A stretch of DNA of 64,000 nt, from contig MBPM02000086.1 of assembly GCA_001695595.3 (NCBI GenBank), forward strand, positions 234,496 through 298,495. The letters run 5' to 3'. This document shows, in pieces, positions 1-11,800 of this stretch (positions are counted from its first letter, which is position 1; each line of letters begins with the position of its first letter). Source of the DNA: Plasmopara viticola (Eukaryota > Oomycota > Peronosporomycetes > Peronosporales > Peronosporaceae). The translations under genes were made by a program, and so were the position numbers. The notes beneath the pieces were generated by a model. That model made no database searches, was not told the DNA's origin, and saw nothing but the letters and a program-made list of their open reading frames with translations.

Positions 1-1914
1 ATTCACCCTCAGATGTTTCTTAAAAAATGGCCGAAACACACACTAAATTTGTACTCCTCACGCTTTATGAGACATCAAAATTAGTTTTGCAAATATAGCA
101 ACGAGCCTCCCTTCTTGATCTGCCTAATGAGAAGGGTAGCTCGCATTAAAAAATCAGCAAAGTTAACAATTTGGCTCCGCTTCAGGCTCGTCGGAAACGA
201 AACTCATAGCTCGCCTGTAAGAAAAGAGCTCATTAGCTTTATTACTGGAGTAAAGATTGAATATGGAAGACGTGGGGTCGCAGTAAAAGCACTGCTCGCT
301 CGCGAGCACGCGGTGTGTGATGCGTGAGCTTGTGAGTGTACTACGCAAGTCACCTGGGTACTATCCAAAGGCCCCTTTGCACTGATTGTTTTGGTTGTAC
401 GAGCCTTAAGCTCGCAAGCCGAGCTCGGATTTCGTCGAAGTGAGAGCTCATGCTCTGGTTCTCTAATGCCGACGTTGATATTTCGTAGTCGACCGTGAGA
501 CTTGAATAATGTTCACTTTACACAAAAAGCGGCCGACGCGCGCGACATGCGTGTGCTTTACAAGCGACTGAGTTGTTTTTAGTGCCACAGCGTACTTCCG
601 CCGTAATTCTACGAGGTGTTTAGACATTGTAAGCTTGGCTCGTATTTAAAGATGGACCACTCTCAAAGCTACTGATTATAATTGACCACTAATTTTATGT
701 TTTTTTTTAAATATACTTTGAGGGTTATCCAATTTCTTAGCGGGCTTTTGAAAAGCGGTACAAGTCACAATGATAGTGTCTATAAGATACAAAGTGAGAT
801 CTGGTAGCTGCTCCTCCAATATAATTGCACGCGTTTTACTTACCGACTTCCCCGATAGCCCATAATAAAATTCCATTACTACAGACTCGACTTTTCCTAC
901 TGTACCGCATGTTCCCTATCCTCTATGATAGGGTATCGGCACCAGAATCCTGGTCCGGAGCAGAAGTCGTGCTACTTTAAAATGTGCATAGCTTCTAATT
1001 ATTCAAGTGGGTTGCTTCTTAGTACGAAAGCGCTGGAAGAAAGGATGAGAAATACTAGCTTTCTGACTTTCTGACTTTCACGCTGCCAACGCTGATCAAT
1101 ACCTGTTTAATTGTCTAATCCGACGTAGTGCAATTTATGGTCCAAATGCCCTGCCTCATAACATGACGGAAAAGTAGTAATGACTTGCATCCCTCCATGC
1201 CGTCTGTATCATGCACGCCTGCATCAACTTACTAACTCCAGAAATAACGGTTTGATTCAGCCATCCATTTTTTCGCGTATTGTATCTCATCTCGATATTA
1301 CATGAACGAGTATTTGTTGTTCAATACCAATCTATTGCCCACAAGTTCGCCTCTTGCCTCACATTTTGGTAAAGACCGAATTATTTGCCTTCATCGACGA
1401 ACAGAATGACAAAGAGTAAGTTGCTGAGTGCTGGCAAAAGCGGTATCTAATCGCACAAAGTCAGGATTGTAGCCGTGCTACACAAAAGAGCCTGTTGGCG
1501 TCTGTAGCCATAACAACTTTTCGCTCTTGAAAACCGGGTCTATTGTGTTGTTAGAGCCAGACTTTGCACAAAGCAGTTTTCACAATGAAGGCGGTAGAGG
1601 ATGGGTTGGCGCCTATCTTACCAAACACATAACATTGCGCCGGTATGCATATCATGCGCACTGGATCGAATTAAAATGATGTAATTTAACGAGTGATTCT
1701 GACATCAAATAAATATGTTGCACTTGGTTTACATACTGCACTGCACATGAAGCTTGCCTCACGTTAAACGACTACGCAGTACTTGCTACTGGCAAGCCGC
1801 AGCTCCAAATGTTGCCGTCTTAAGCTAATATATATACAAACATCCACCAAGGACGAATTAATACCTGCACCACTAATTTAAATCACTTCCTACCACGTCA
1901 TTTATCCTGAATCA
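1..1914. other. Gene-free stretch, no identifiable feature
   Basis: I see no supported gene here. The open frames are at most about 70 codons, lie antisense to each other and match nothing I recognise. The sequence is AT-rich with many stops on both strands and is probably old decayed repeat DNA, but no domain is readable. Confidence 0.5.
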
Positions 1915-2625
1915 CTACACAGCTTCATTGTCACAAACTATCTCGTCCTCTTTCTCCTCCTCCTCTTCGACAGTCACGGCCGATCGCCGATCTGTTCTGA
2001 CCAAATCTCGTTTCTCATTCTTAGGCGTGGGCAAGACCAATTTGTACGCCGAATCCAGATCCGAATCAAACGATAAACTTGATGCATGTGACGACGTTGC
2101 CGCTACTGACAACCGAAGGCACTCATCCACACGATCCGTGATCTCTACGACGCGAACGTCAGATGGAATAGTGGATGCTAGGCTGGATTGGTCGGCTGGA
2201 GCGCTAGGTCCGGATTGTGTCTGCTGACTTGAGGACTGTGCCATTTGAATCTGTGCAAGCTTATGGTGCAACCGTTTGTCTTCCCCGCCGCCTTGCTTAA
2301 CATCCTCTCGCCATGCGGCTAGCCGAAGTGACAGCCGACAGCGCCGCGCTTGGTACAAACGATAGGCGCCATTGATGCCTACAACCTCGCGGTGTGGGGG
2401 CTGTTCTAGCTCTCGTAGCGTACGAAGATCCGCCTCGTCGTAGTGCACGCGGCGTGTGAAGAGATCGCTGCAGTCTTTACACCAAGAGGTGCGATTCGGT
2501 CGCTCCCGGGATGCCGAGTTCAGCCACAGCTTGAGCAAAATATGTGAAAGCGCGATTATGAGCAAGAACGCGAAAATGATGTACTGCAGTAGGTTGCGAG
2601 TATTATCATCGCCAGTATCAGTCAT
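1915..2625 (-). CDS. Hypothetical single-pass membrane protein, 236 aa
   Basis: I do not recognise the family. The frame is open from an ATG (complement of 2623-2625) to the stop, uninterrupted, and locally GC-richer than its flanks, which favours a real gene. Residues about 12-34 form one uninterrupted hydrophobic segment (LLQYIIFAFLLIIALSHILL), a clear transmembrane or signal-anchor helix preceded by a short acidic N-terminus. Residues about 40-110 are rich in Arg and Glu and include a CKDC pair. The C-terminal half is low complexity (Ser, Gln, Asp) and ends in an acidic run of Glu and Asp near residue 222. The inferred topology is a membrane anchor with a largely disordered soluble tail. 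The antisense 99-codon frame at 1928-2227 is a shadow of this gene. No partner gene is adjacent. Confidence 0.6.
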   Translation of the reverse strand: MTDTGDDNTRNLLQYIIFAFLLIIALSHILLKLWLNSASRERPNRTSWCKDCSDLFTRRVHYDEADLRTLRELEQPPHREVVGINGAYRLYQARRCRLSLRLAAWREDVKQGGGEDKRLHHKLAQIQMAQSSSQQTQSGPSAPADQSSLASTIPSDVRVVEITDRVDECLRLSVAATSSHASSLSFDSDLDSAYKLVLPTPKNEKRDLVRTDRRSAVTVEEEEEKEDEIVCDNEAV

Positions 2626-3469
2626 AGCGACACAGTTATTGCTTGGTTGTGATGAATTTCGGAATGGCTCGAGCTAGCGAGGTAGCTTCAATAGCGGGTG
2701 GTCCTGCCTAATGGGAAAATTATTATGTCCATCACTCCGCAGCCGCCTTGCCTACGTAAAAATGGGCACACGTTGTTCCACTTTTGTTACAATAGCGCTA
2801 TATATAAGCACATATTGACAGCATAAATAATAACTTTACGTGGGAACCCTTATTGTCGCATATGAGAATTGGTCGATGCCACGGTAGTATAGGTAAAGCA
2901 AGGCGCTTTCAGGTTTGTCTTTACGCTTTGACACTTAGTCAAAGCAAAAAAGCAGAGTAGAGCCGAAGAGGATATAATTTTGTTCCAAAGTGGGCGGCCT
3001 CGTTGATACTTCTTCAGCTTGATGTACAGCAAATGGCACCCGGCTGCAGGTCTCCCACTTATTGGGGATGAGACTTCATGGCAGTGTAAAAACGGAACCG
3101 CTTCTTTACTAGGGCTTTGATACCTTATAGCTGGATCCCCACTAAAACGGAGCCATAAACATGCAATTATTTAAAACAGGAGGTAGGGATGAGAACATAC
3201 GAACCAGAGTATATAAACTATCGGACGCGCAGTGTGGACTAATCCAATCTTTGACCGGGCCCTATGACGGCTGCTTTGCGGCTCTTTAGAAATTGCGGCA
3301 TTCGAGCTCTACGAACTAAGCGTCATAAAAGACCGTTAATTTACGGCAGATGGAAAGGCGAAGCAAAAGAGTCAACGCTTCTGGACCTCATAGATACCAA
3401 AGTTACTGAATCAAAAGCTTCTTTTAAGGCTAGTATCAATAATGCGATGTTTATTAAAATAAAATCTCT
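2626..3469. other. Intergenic stretch without identifiable genes
   Basis: Only short frames without recognisable domains occur here. The 93-codon plus-strand frame starting at 3264 runs into the gypsy relic that follows and is probably part of that decayed element, not a gene. Confidence 0.4.
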
Positions 3470-3860
3470 CTTGAGGAGGATGAGGATACCTTGTATCGGA
3501 ATTTCTGAGAAGCGTACGTTGAGTCTTGTCCCGGTGGATCTATAAGTCCCGCGAATGTGATGCACTTTTTACTAAAAGATTGCTCAGATGTGGTGTCCAA
3601 AGATACACCTGTTTAATGGTGAGTTAGGTACAAGATTGACCCTGTAGGAGTGCAGCACTAAGTAAAGGCTATTATCAAAAGAACAGCGTGAGCTCATCGA
3701 GCCTTCTTTGCTGACAAGACGAAGTGCGAGATTCGAAATTGCACTCATCACCGGTATTTCGTGATCAAAGGTCGAGCGAAGAAATGCAACCCATTCATGC
3801 TTGCAATGAGCTGATTTTCTGTGCAACCACCTATTTTAAAGACAGACACGTTATTTACAT
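3470..3860 (+). mobile_element. Decayed Ty3/gypsy pol relic, linker and start of reverse transcriptase
   Basis: Reading the plus strand across several in-frame stops gives words in the order expected for the start of a gypsy reverse transcriptase. First comes a DVVSKD segment at about 3588 (the family has an aDVFp-like motif). Then comes VRYKIDPVGVQH at about 3625 (the family has a vrHeIDLvPGt-like motif). Then comes AFFADKTKCEIRNCTHHRYF at about 3699, matching the fFadk..g.vReS.SPHssPtF block, and a K/C-rich stretch where the kWR.vhaynkLN block belongs. At least four stop codons interrupt it, so it cannot be functional. No long terminal repeats could be delimited. The identification rests on motif order, not on an alignment. 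Confidence 0.5.
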
Positions 3861-6800
3861 CACTTTCGGGTGCACTTTGTACACTGCACCGGGTATGATC
3901 GATGGTTGCTAATAACTTCGAATGAGATATGATATGCTACATTTGATATTGGTCTTTGTGAAGCTCTCTCTGGTCGAATCAGATTATGCATCAGATTTAA
4001 GACAGCACTGGCGAGATTCTGTCCGTGGTTAATAGGAGGCGGCGATTGGATACGTCTGGTACCAGATCCAAAGTCACTAAGTGAGGCAAAATGCGGACAT
4101 ACGAACTGGTTGACGACATAATAAATCTTTCGATGCAGTCGGCCATAGATGTATTTGCACCTCTTTCACATCAGCTGCGAGTAGAGAATCAGAGTTTTAA
4201 ATTTGCGTCGGCCAAACATGCTGCAAAGCTTTTGATGTTTGCCTTCCGATGGTGTTTTAGATACCACATACGCCAGTACATGATTGAGAACTACCAGGTC
4301 CAGTGATGAGAATAAAGTGAGGCGAACGTCGACTTTAAGTAAATTCGGTAAAGTACTAGTCGATCAAATTCAAATTATAATAACGTAAGAGTATAGACAT
4401 TTGACATTTTAAACTCCACTAATTTGGATGCATCTTACGAGCGATGCCGCCGACAGTGCATACGTTTAATTGAATGGAAGCCGACATGCTTAGACCGTAT
4501 CGGTAATAGAGTGAGGTGATCAGGACTCATCAGTATTTGATCTGTCCACTTTATCGACTCAGACGCTACGCAAAATTTTTTTACACGAGGCAAGAAAACG
4601 AACTTATGAATGGCAAATTTTGCATTTGAAGAAAACTAAGGACATCACCAATAGTGCAATATTGAGGCCACCACGATTCTTATACATAAGCGCTAAAGAC
4701 CATATTACTAGTGGTGTTTTGTGTTTACATGCAAGTGTAAGCTCTACAGCACCACCTATAACATTTTGGTCAGAAAGAGACGCCACCAGTAGCACCGTCT
4801 GTATATCCTATCTATATGACTGTGAGGCGACCAACAAGGTAGACGAAATCAGAATTTTTTATGTATACTATTCAGACATTGGCAACTTTGACTTGTGCAG
4901 GTACGTTGGGACCTATTTCTTTGATTCTAATGATATTTTGCAGTTTTCAATTTACTAAGGTTACGAAACTTGCAGTGATATTCCTCATCACCAAGGAAAT
5001 CTTGGCCTATTTGGCACCATATATACGGGTCTTAGCGTTTATGCGACAACTTTTCTTGATATCGGAGACGTACTAGAAAGTCAGCTGAGTGGATGCGTTG
5101 ATAAGTTAGCTTAGAAGTACAAAGACTTTCGAAAAGAATATGCGCTTAACAATGCGGGTCGATGATGGCTTTTGTAACGTACATCTACAGCAGCGAAGAA
5201 AAAGCTGTGAGAGCAGAGCCTCAAGATACAGTCAAGTGCGACAATAAAGGTTTATCTGAAATTGTGTGCGATGGCTGCTAGACTGAAAAAATGAGACAGA
5301 GACCCTTCTTGTATCGTTTTGCCAAATGAAAATTGCCCTATTTTGGGCTCCATCACGTCCGATCTTTACATCATGCAACCGAATGTGAGTTGACAAGCAC
5401 ATCTAAGCCAGCTATCTAGAAGCGCGGGAGTGAATATTCGGTAGATTCTGCGTCTACATGGCTTTCTAATCTCTTGAGCAACGCGTAGCTGAATTTTACG
5501 TAGATATACGCACATCGACTCAAATTTCAATGTCTATAACGGAATACTTGATATATTTTTCTGCAAACAAGTCATATTTCACGAAGCTCACCACCAAGGC
5601 CCAAGTTGTAAAGCGCTGTAATATATTTGATAATGATTGACCTATGCTGTGAATATGGGCTCACTATGATTCCATAAGTATTTTTTCAACAAATCTATAT
5701 AGTATAGCCTGAGGATCACAGCTTCGGGCTGAAAATGCTAGAGGTACAGACTCTCACAGACTCGAGCACTGGAACTATGTGAGAAGGCCTGTCTCCACCA
5801 GATATAGCACTGCACTTGCCGGTCATTCTGTGACATACTGAATACACCTTTCTGCTTCATCAAGCCGATAAGTCGCGCGCATGGTCAGTCGTGAGTGTAC
5901 ACGGAAAAAGTCTAATCTTAAGCAGAGGTAAAGAAATTAAAACTTTTTCTGAGCGTGACATTTTAGAAAAGGTCAAGCTGGCCTTGCATTTTTAAAGAAG
6001 GCTGTACTACGATACACATCACAATCAAAAGGATGGCTGCGCTAAGAATTCAAGACGTCAGCAAATAGTTTCAAGCGATCATCATACCGCCGCGTCTTAG
6101 CGTAAGATGTAGCGATCAAGCTGTAATTTTAGCTTCCTATCCAATGCGCTCGTAGCTATCTCAACATTTAAGAGAATTGCAATTTCTTCAAGACGTCATG
6201 CAAATGTGAACGCACCGCTTTATTCTTCGCTGTAGGTATAGCACAATTGTGAAGTTACTGCATGTGCTTATCGAGGAGTTTTTACTGTAAAGTACAATAC
6301 CTCCAAAATCCTGCACCTTGTCCACGTTGCTACCGAGGAGGAAAAGTGTAATATACAGAACACAGAGTTCTTGTGGTGCGATCTTGCAACCACCTATTTT
6401 TATCTAGTGGATACCCTAGTGCGCTGACACACAAAAGTGCTCTTCCCGCCCAAACATAGAATATCAAGACAGCCAGACCTTTTTCACGCCAAGGCCACTT
6501 GGGGTAGCTGCGAGATATAAAGTTTTAGCGGCTTTCGTGTTCTGCGTTAAGCCATCTTACAAGGTACGGGCCATGACGTTGCTGTTCTTTCTCGTATAGA
6601 TAATTAAGAGACCGTGGTGTCTATTTCGTTGGCTCCATGCTTACAGTCGAGCTATCTCCGCGATTTTGACCTCGGCAACTTGAGTCGGCACAGGAGCCAA
6701 TATTACCGGTTACGTTAAGAACGCGCCGTCTGGAGACCGCAACACGTCGTAAACCTTCTATCTTACGCCCCGCTTGTATGAAATCAACCAACCCAACCAA

Positions 6801-7537
6801 CATTACCACACCAGTTGAGCGGATTAGCCCCGCTGACGGGTATAAAAAAATGGGACCCCAGCAGACCAACACAGTTATTAAATTACCGCTCTCTTTAGTC
6901 TGTGATTCGAGGTGCAGTGTGTGATTAAGACTTACAAGTATTGCGAGAGCCGCTCTCATGCAGAGCGTTGTTTCTTTTCGAGAGAGTTTGAAATATATAA
7001 ATTTTTATGAGGCTCATGATACGCCACTTAGCTGTCACCTCTATCTGCAGGCATAACCGACAAATAAGCCATTTTGCTCAATCGGTCAGCAAATGCCACA
7101 GTTACCATGTTTGATTGCCCGAGCACTTCGGTAGACTGAACTTGAATTTGTAGAAATCTACTAATAACATGGACATGTGCAGCTGCCTTTGATGAAAATC
7201 AAAACACGTATGTGCAAACATATGTGCAGATCCATTTACAAATCAATTACTGAAAATGGGTTACATTCGTCGATTGCACATGTCGCACTGGGGTCGCTCG
7301 GCGGGAGATCGTCGCTCGAAGCACGCCTCCTCTGTTAAAGTTGCTGTGTGACTGTCACATAATTGCTGACGCAACGGCCCTGTGGGGAGCGATGTATAAA
7401 AGAAGCTTGCCTGAAATGCAGATAACGCTTATTACTGGTAATTTTTATGCAGTCCATTGCCCGGTACCGGTACTAGCAGCTTATGTTTTCGTAGAAGCTT
7501 GGTGTTGTCATTCAACCTCTGGTGTGTGTGTGCTTCC
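3861..7537. other. Long gene-free stretch, probably decayed repeats
   Basis: No frame here carries a recognisable domain. The longest, 112 codons at 6621-6959 on the minus strand, overlaps on the plus strand a TATA-like GGGTATAAAAAAATGG (6838-6853) that could belong to an eroded LTR, but I could not find element ends. A short segment at about 4998-5105 has amino-acid-like composition in one frame without a recognisable family. Confidence 0.4.
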
Positions 7538-8822
7538 ATGGTAGCGAGTCATTTGTCGACCCAGGAGCTACATCGACGCGAGCGCAATCGCAGCAAAGTA
7601 CGTCGAAGCTACTATCGCAAAATTGTAAGTAGCACTTACATTATTGGAAAAAGTTATACAACTAACGGTCGTGCAGCTGAACATAAATGAACTACGGGCG
7701 CAGGCAGAGACACTTGAATACAAGTTTGAGCAGCTGCTGCAGACACAGGAGCGTAGGGCAGCGATCCACACCACACAAGAACTAAAAGACATGCTGAACA
7801 AAGCTGAAACGTTGGATGTGGCACTTGGGTCACTGGATGGCCACGAGAGCCCTCAAGAGCTGGAGACAAGCCACCCATTGCCGATAGTGGCCGCTAACAA
7901 ATTTTCTACAGATCAAGTCAAGCGGCTTCTACAGCTGGCACGCACACGCAAGGCATTAAATGAGGAAAACGAATTACTACGGGATCGAGGAAGAGTGTTT
8001 GCTAAGGCTTACTGCAATCTTCAGCACCTATTGGACGTCTACGCTGAAGAGAATGATGAAAATGACATAACATCAAAACGTACACAGCTTATGTTTTTGG
8101 GAAAGCTTAAAATCGGGGAGTGTCTTGAGATCAACCGCGTTGCGTATGGTCGCATCATGGCATTTATTGAGAAGCAACGCTGGAAGCCCCTTAAAGCCGC
8201 AACACTGGGCTGGACAGACCGCCGGAGACTCGAGAATGGTGTCTTAAGCTACTGCTTTTCAAAGTTTTTCGCTGACCGATCGTCCTCTCAGTTGTCCGAG
8301 ATTACGTGGCAACTCACCGCAGACATCAATTGCGTACGCCGCTTCTTTTCTGTGTATTTAAATGCGAACGTGCACATCGTGCAACATATTGACAATAGCA
8401 ACGTCGTGTGTATGCGCACGGTAAATCAGTCGGACCACGAAGTGGTGCTCAAGAGTCTTTATTTATTCACGCGCTTTAAGACGGAGAAGGGCATTATCTT
8501 GCTCAAGCACGGATTGGATCCGTCGCGACTCGAGGACGATTTCACCAGGAGCGCGATGGCGGGTAAGGCTGAAGTGTGGCAAGACGAGTTTTGCTGGTAA
8601 ATTATTTAATAGTCATTGATTTAGGGATGGCACGATCTAACTTTTATATCTTGCTTCAGGATACTTTTGGAAGACGAAGATAGCGGTTGTCGTGTGTCCT
8701 TGGGTGGTCTAGCGCTAGTAAAACATCCATGGGATCAATTTTGGCTTTGTGAAGTGTTGTTGCTGACATTGCGCTGGGAAAGTGTTGTTGTTGCACCACT
8801 TTTCTCTCTGCGGTGCAATTAA
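7538..8822 (+). CDS. bZIP protein with START-like C-terminal region (oomycete M96-like), 389 aa, three exons
   Basis: Proposed model: exons 7538-7624, 7677-8596 and 8660-8822, coding for 389 residues. Exon 1 encodes a bZIP basic region (RRERNRSKVRRSYYRKI, residues 13-29). Exon 2 continues in phase into a Leu/Glu/Lys-rich helix (LNINELRAQAETLEYKFEQL) and a second helical stretch around residues 110-150. The remainder, about residue 170 onward, has the spacing of tryptophans and hydrophobic blocks of the START-like region found in oomycete bZIP proteins, some annotated as M96 mating-specific. Exon 3 supplies the closing block (CEVLLLTLRWESVVVAPLFS) typical of that region, which strongly supports the second splice. 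The protein is probably a nuclear transcription regulator; ligand and targets are unknown. The basic region is odd: the arginine eight residues after Asn17 is Tyr25. The family assignment is from memory of the architecture, while the exon structure is seen directly. Confidence 0.78.
7625..7676 (+). other. Spliceosomal intron 1 of the bZIP/START gene, 52 bp
   Basis: It begins GTAAGT and ends GTGCAG, with a CTAAC branch-site match at 7662-7666. Removing it joins codon 29 of exon 1 to the helical zipper frame in phase 0. Without it, the basic region and the zipper fall in different frames. Confidence 0.8.
8597..8659 (+). other. Spliceosomal intron 2 of the bZIP/START gene, 63 bp
   Basis: It begins GTAAAT and ends TTCAG, with a CTAAC branch-site match at 8637-8641, 18 nt before the acceptor. 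The first bases supply an in-frame TAA, so the unspliced frame would end at 8600. Splicing restores a Trp codon across the junction and continues into 54 more codons of START-like sequence. Confidence 0.78.
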
Positions 8823-11800
8823 AATATAAAAAATGCTTTGGAGGAGTATTGTGTCCCAATTAAATTGCGGTATGAGGGCGCAATATGCGATTGCTTTAAT
8901 CTGCTATGTGTCAGAGATAGAAAACCATACTTTTGTTACCTCAGCACTCTCAATAGATGGCAACGTTTGTACATGAATTGCATACCAAATGGCACTATTT
9001 TAGTTCGGAGATTTGGAGTACATTGCTGCATTTGCTTGCAAAGCTCGTGTATAAACAATTACCCTGAAATACATAGCCCGTTCACGTGATCTGACAGTGA
9101 ATCGGGGCCTCTAGCAGAATGCTTCACCTTCCAAAGCGCAGTATTCGTTAAAAACAAAAGCGATCCCATCGAAACATGCTTGTGCTATGTTAAAGTCATT
9201 ACAGCGCGTCGTCAGTAAATGTGCTTGCATATAACCAAGCTATGCATTTAGGTTCCGAGCTTCGAGTCGTTTGCCCTTATTTTTGAAGACAGACTTATCT
9301 CACAAACATAAGACCTGACACAAACCTTGTAGTTCTCGCATGATAAAAAAATGATATATATCCTGCCCACAGCGATGGGCAATCATCTTTCCTTTGGATT
9401 TGCCGAGTGAACTATCACCTTCATGTTGCGCGTCTTTTGTGCATCATAGCTCCAACAGCTATCTTAGAATCGCGATACCACTACGTTGACGAAATACTGA
9501 CAATTACGCACAGGACGACGACGACGCATGAGGTGCTAAAACCTGACATTTTTTATTTCACCGTATGCATGAAAACGTGTATGCATCACGAATAAAACAT
9601 TGGGCGGACTCAAGAATAAATTATTCCGGATAGCTTAATCTCAATATTTATAATAGTATGCTTTTTTTGCAAACGATTTGCTAAAGTTTTCTCATTGTCG
9701 AGCAAACGCACAAATTAAAAGGCATTACGACACTCGAAGGTGCCGCAGGTAAAAGTAACTTTTACGCTACAACGTGTATGCACAAGCCGAATGCAGGGCG
9801 CCAATCAGACTTTATACTAATTGTTGTGCATAATGAGATATGTCGAGCCAAAGTTTAGAAAGTGAAAACCCTGCAACAATTGCGATAACGGATCTAGTCG
9901 TTGAACAAGTAGAAGAAGTTGGCCCAGAAACACTACTAAAAAACATTTTTAATTATTGCACACTCTTTTAATTAGGACTGTGTATAGGAAGCCGCTCCTT
10001 TATGCCTCTAACCGAGCCTAATTTCCATGACCGATCTGATCAGAGCTTCCGCTTCCACTTGGCCCGAAATTGGTCGGATGTTTTTTTCGGCTCGACCGTT
10101 AGTGGTTCGGACACAGTTTGGCCTCAGAGACGGCAGTAATTGCCGTTCAGTATTTCTAAGTAATTTGTTCTATACCAAATTATACATTTGCTGTGGTCTA
10201 AATCTTACGTAATGCACACATTCTGTTTTTAATGAAGTGTTTTTTATACACATTACGGGAAGCAATCGATACTACACATTATAATTTGGCAATATTGATT
10301 AACTTGTCGTTTACAGGAATAAAAAAGAACCATCGGATTGTGATGGCACATCAGCAACAAAAGTATCAACCCTGGCTGCTTAAGGATTGCTAGAATGGCG
10401 AGAATCATTGTTCATAGTTGCCAGAGTGCAAATATATTGACCACGCATTGTCTAGACTGTATCCAAGTGAAGTGCATGTTGTATAGTATTAATTGTGTAA
10501 ACATGAAAGCTAAAAGGCTAAGCGACTACTTCTACTTATAAGTACACATTTGCATACGACTTCTGTACGGGGATGTCTTTCGTGTGTTGTGAGTAATTGT
10601 GCGACATGCGCTATCTATGCATAAGCATAAAATAATTCCAGCTACCAAAGTTGGCTTCGATATTTGTCTTGCACTTACATGTGCTAACCAGTCATGAGAG
10701 CATGACACAAAAAGCTGAAACGTGAGTGCATACACACAAACAAGCTTTACGATTATGCATAAAATCGCACTTTTTGCGCGATAAAAAACTTTTTCATTAA
10801 ATTTCATAGCGTACAAGTAGATCTCGCTTAGTCAAAGATATGAAGATTTTATTAAGGTTAAAGTGTTAGTAAAATTGGCTTGGTGTTGTCAACTACTCGC
10901 ACAAGTATGGTGTGGATTACGTAAAATTGGCTTGAGGGCTTAAAGTAGTTGTTCGGGCTTGCTAATCACATATACAAGTATAGTGCATTTTACGCGAAAA
11001 TGTGTACAAATATTTTCAGAAGAACACAAAAGGGGTATCGAAAAGTCAGCGCCAAAAGACGATTGCCAAAGCTAAAAAAATTGTTCTAGGTTCCGATTTC
11101 GACCTTGTCAGATCCATAGGGATCGATCAGTTTTGTCCGTAAACCGCAAAGAGTTTATCGTCGCTGCACTGCTGCAGACAGACTTTCTTAACCGGTAGTT
11201 CTAGCACTCTAAGCTGAAGCCGCCGGAAAGAACCTTTCTGTCTGTGATAAAAGCCGTTTGCGATGAGACATAATCATAATAAACTGTATATACCGGCTAA
11301 TGTTCATGATATCACTCAATCATGCATCGCTACGCACTATGACATAGTCGCTTCGTCCCTCGCAAATTGTATTACCGGGCGACTCTTCTCCTTTGCGAGG
11401 TATAAATTTGAGGTAGACTATGACATATTGCTTTGGCTGATGCATAATCACTATGCGCTAGATCATGCTCTGACTATAACCTCATTCATGTCGGACGCAA
11501 TTTATGGTGAGTATGCGAGATATGATTTGTGCGTATCTCTGCCAAAAGCTGTGGCAAGTGATAAGTTCAATGATTCTGACAAAAATTTTCCGACACAAAG
11601 AAAAAGGAGGTTACCTCAGTTCTTGATAATAGCCGGAATGCTGTATAACAGCTCTGGTGCAGGTGTTCATTAGGCATTGCTGATCCTCTTAGACTTATGA
11701 TCCATTGTTTCGCGGTCCTCTCAGTCGTAAGACGACGTGAACTCCATCTGGTTTTACACATTCCTGGATCATTTTCAACCAATAAGGAATATTAACCCCC

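Noticed and set aside
7644..7676. Start of the bZIP/START gene at TTG 7644
   Set aside because: It lies inside the intron. The ATG at 7538 gives the basic region and a consensus splice to the same frame.
11263..11673. 136-codon plus-strand frame
   Set aside because: No domain or composition resembling the confident genes; likely chance in AT-rich DNA.
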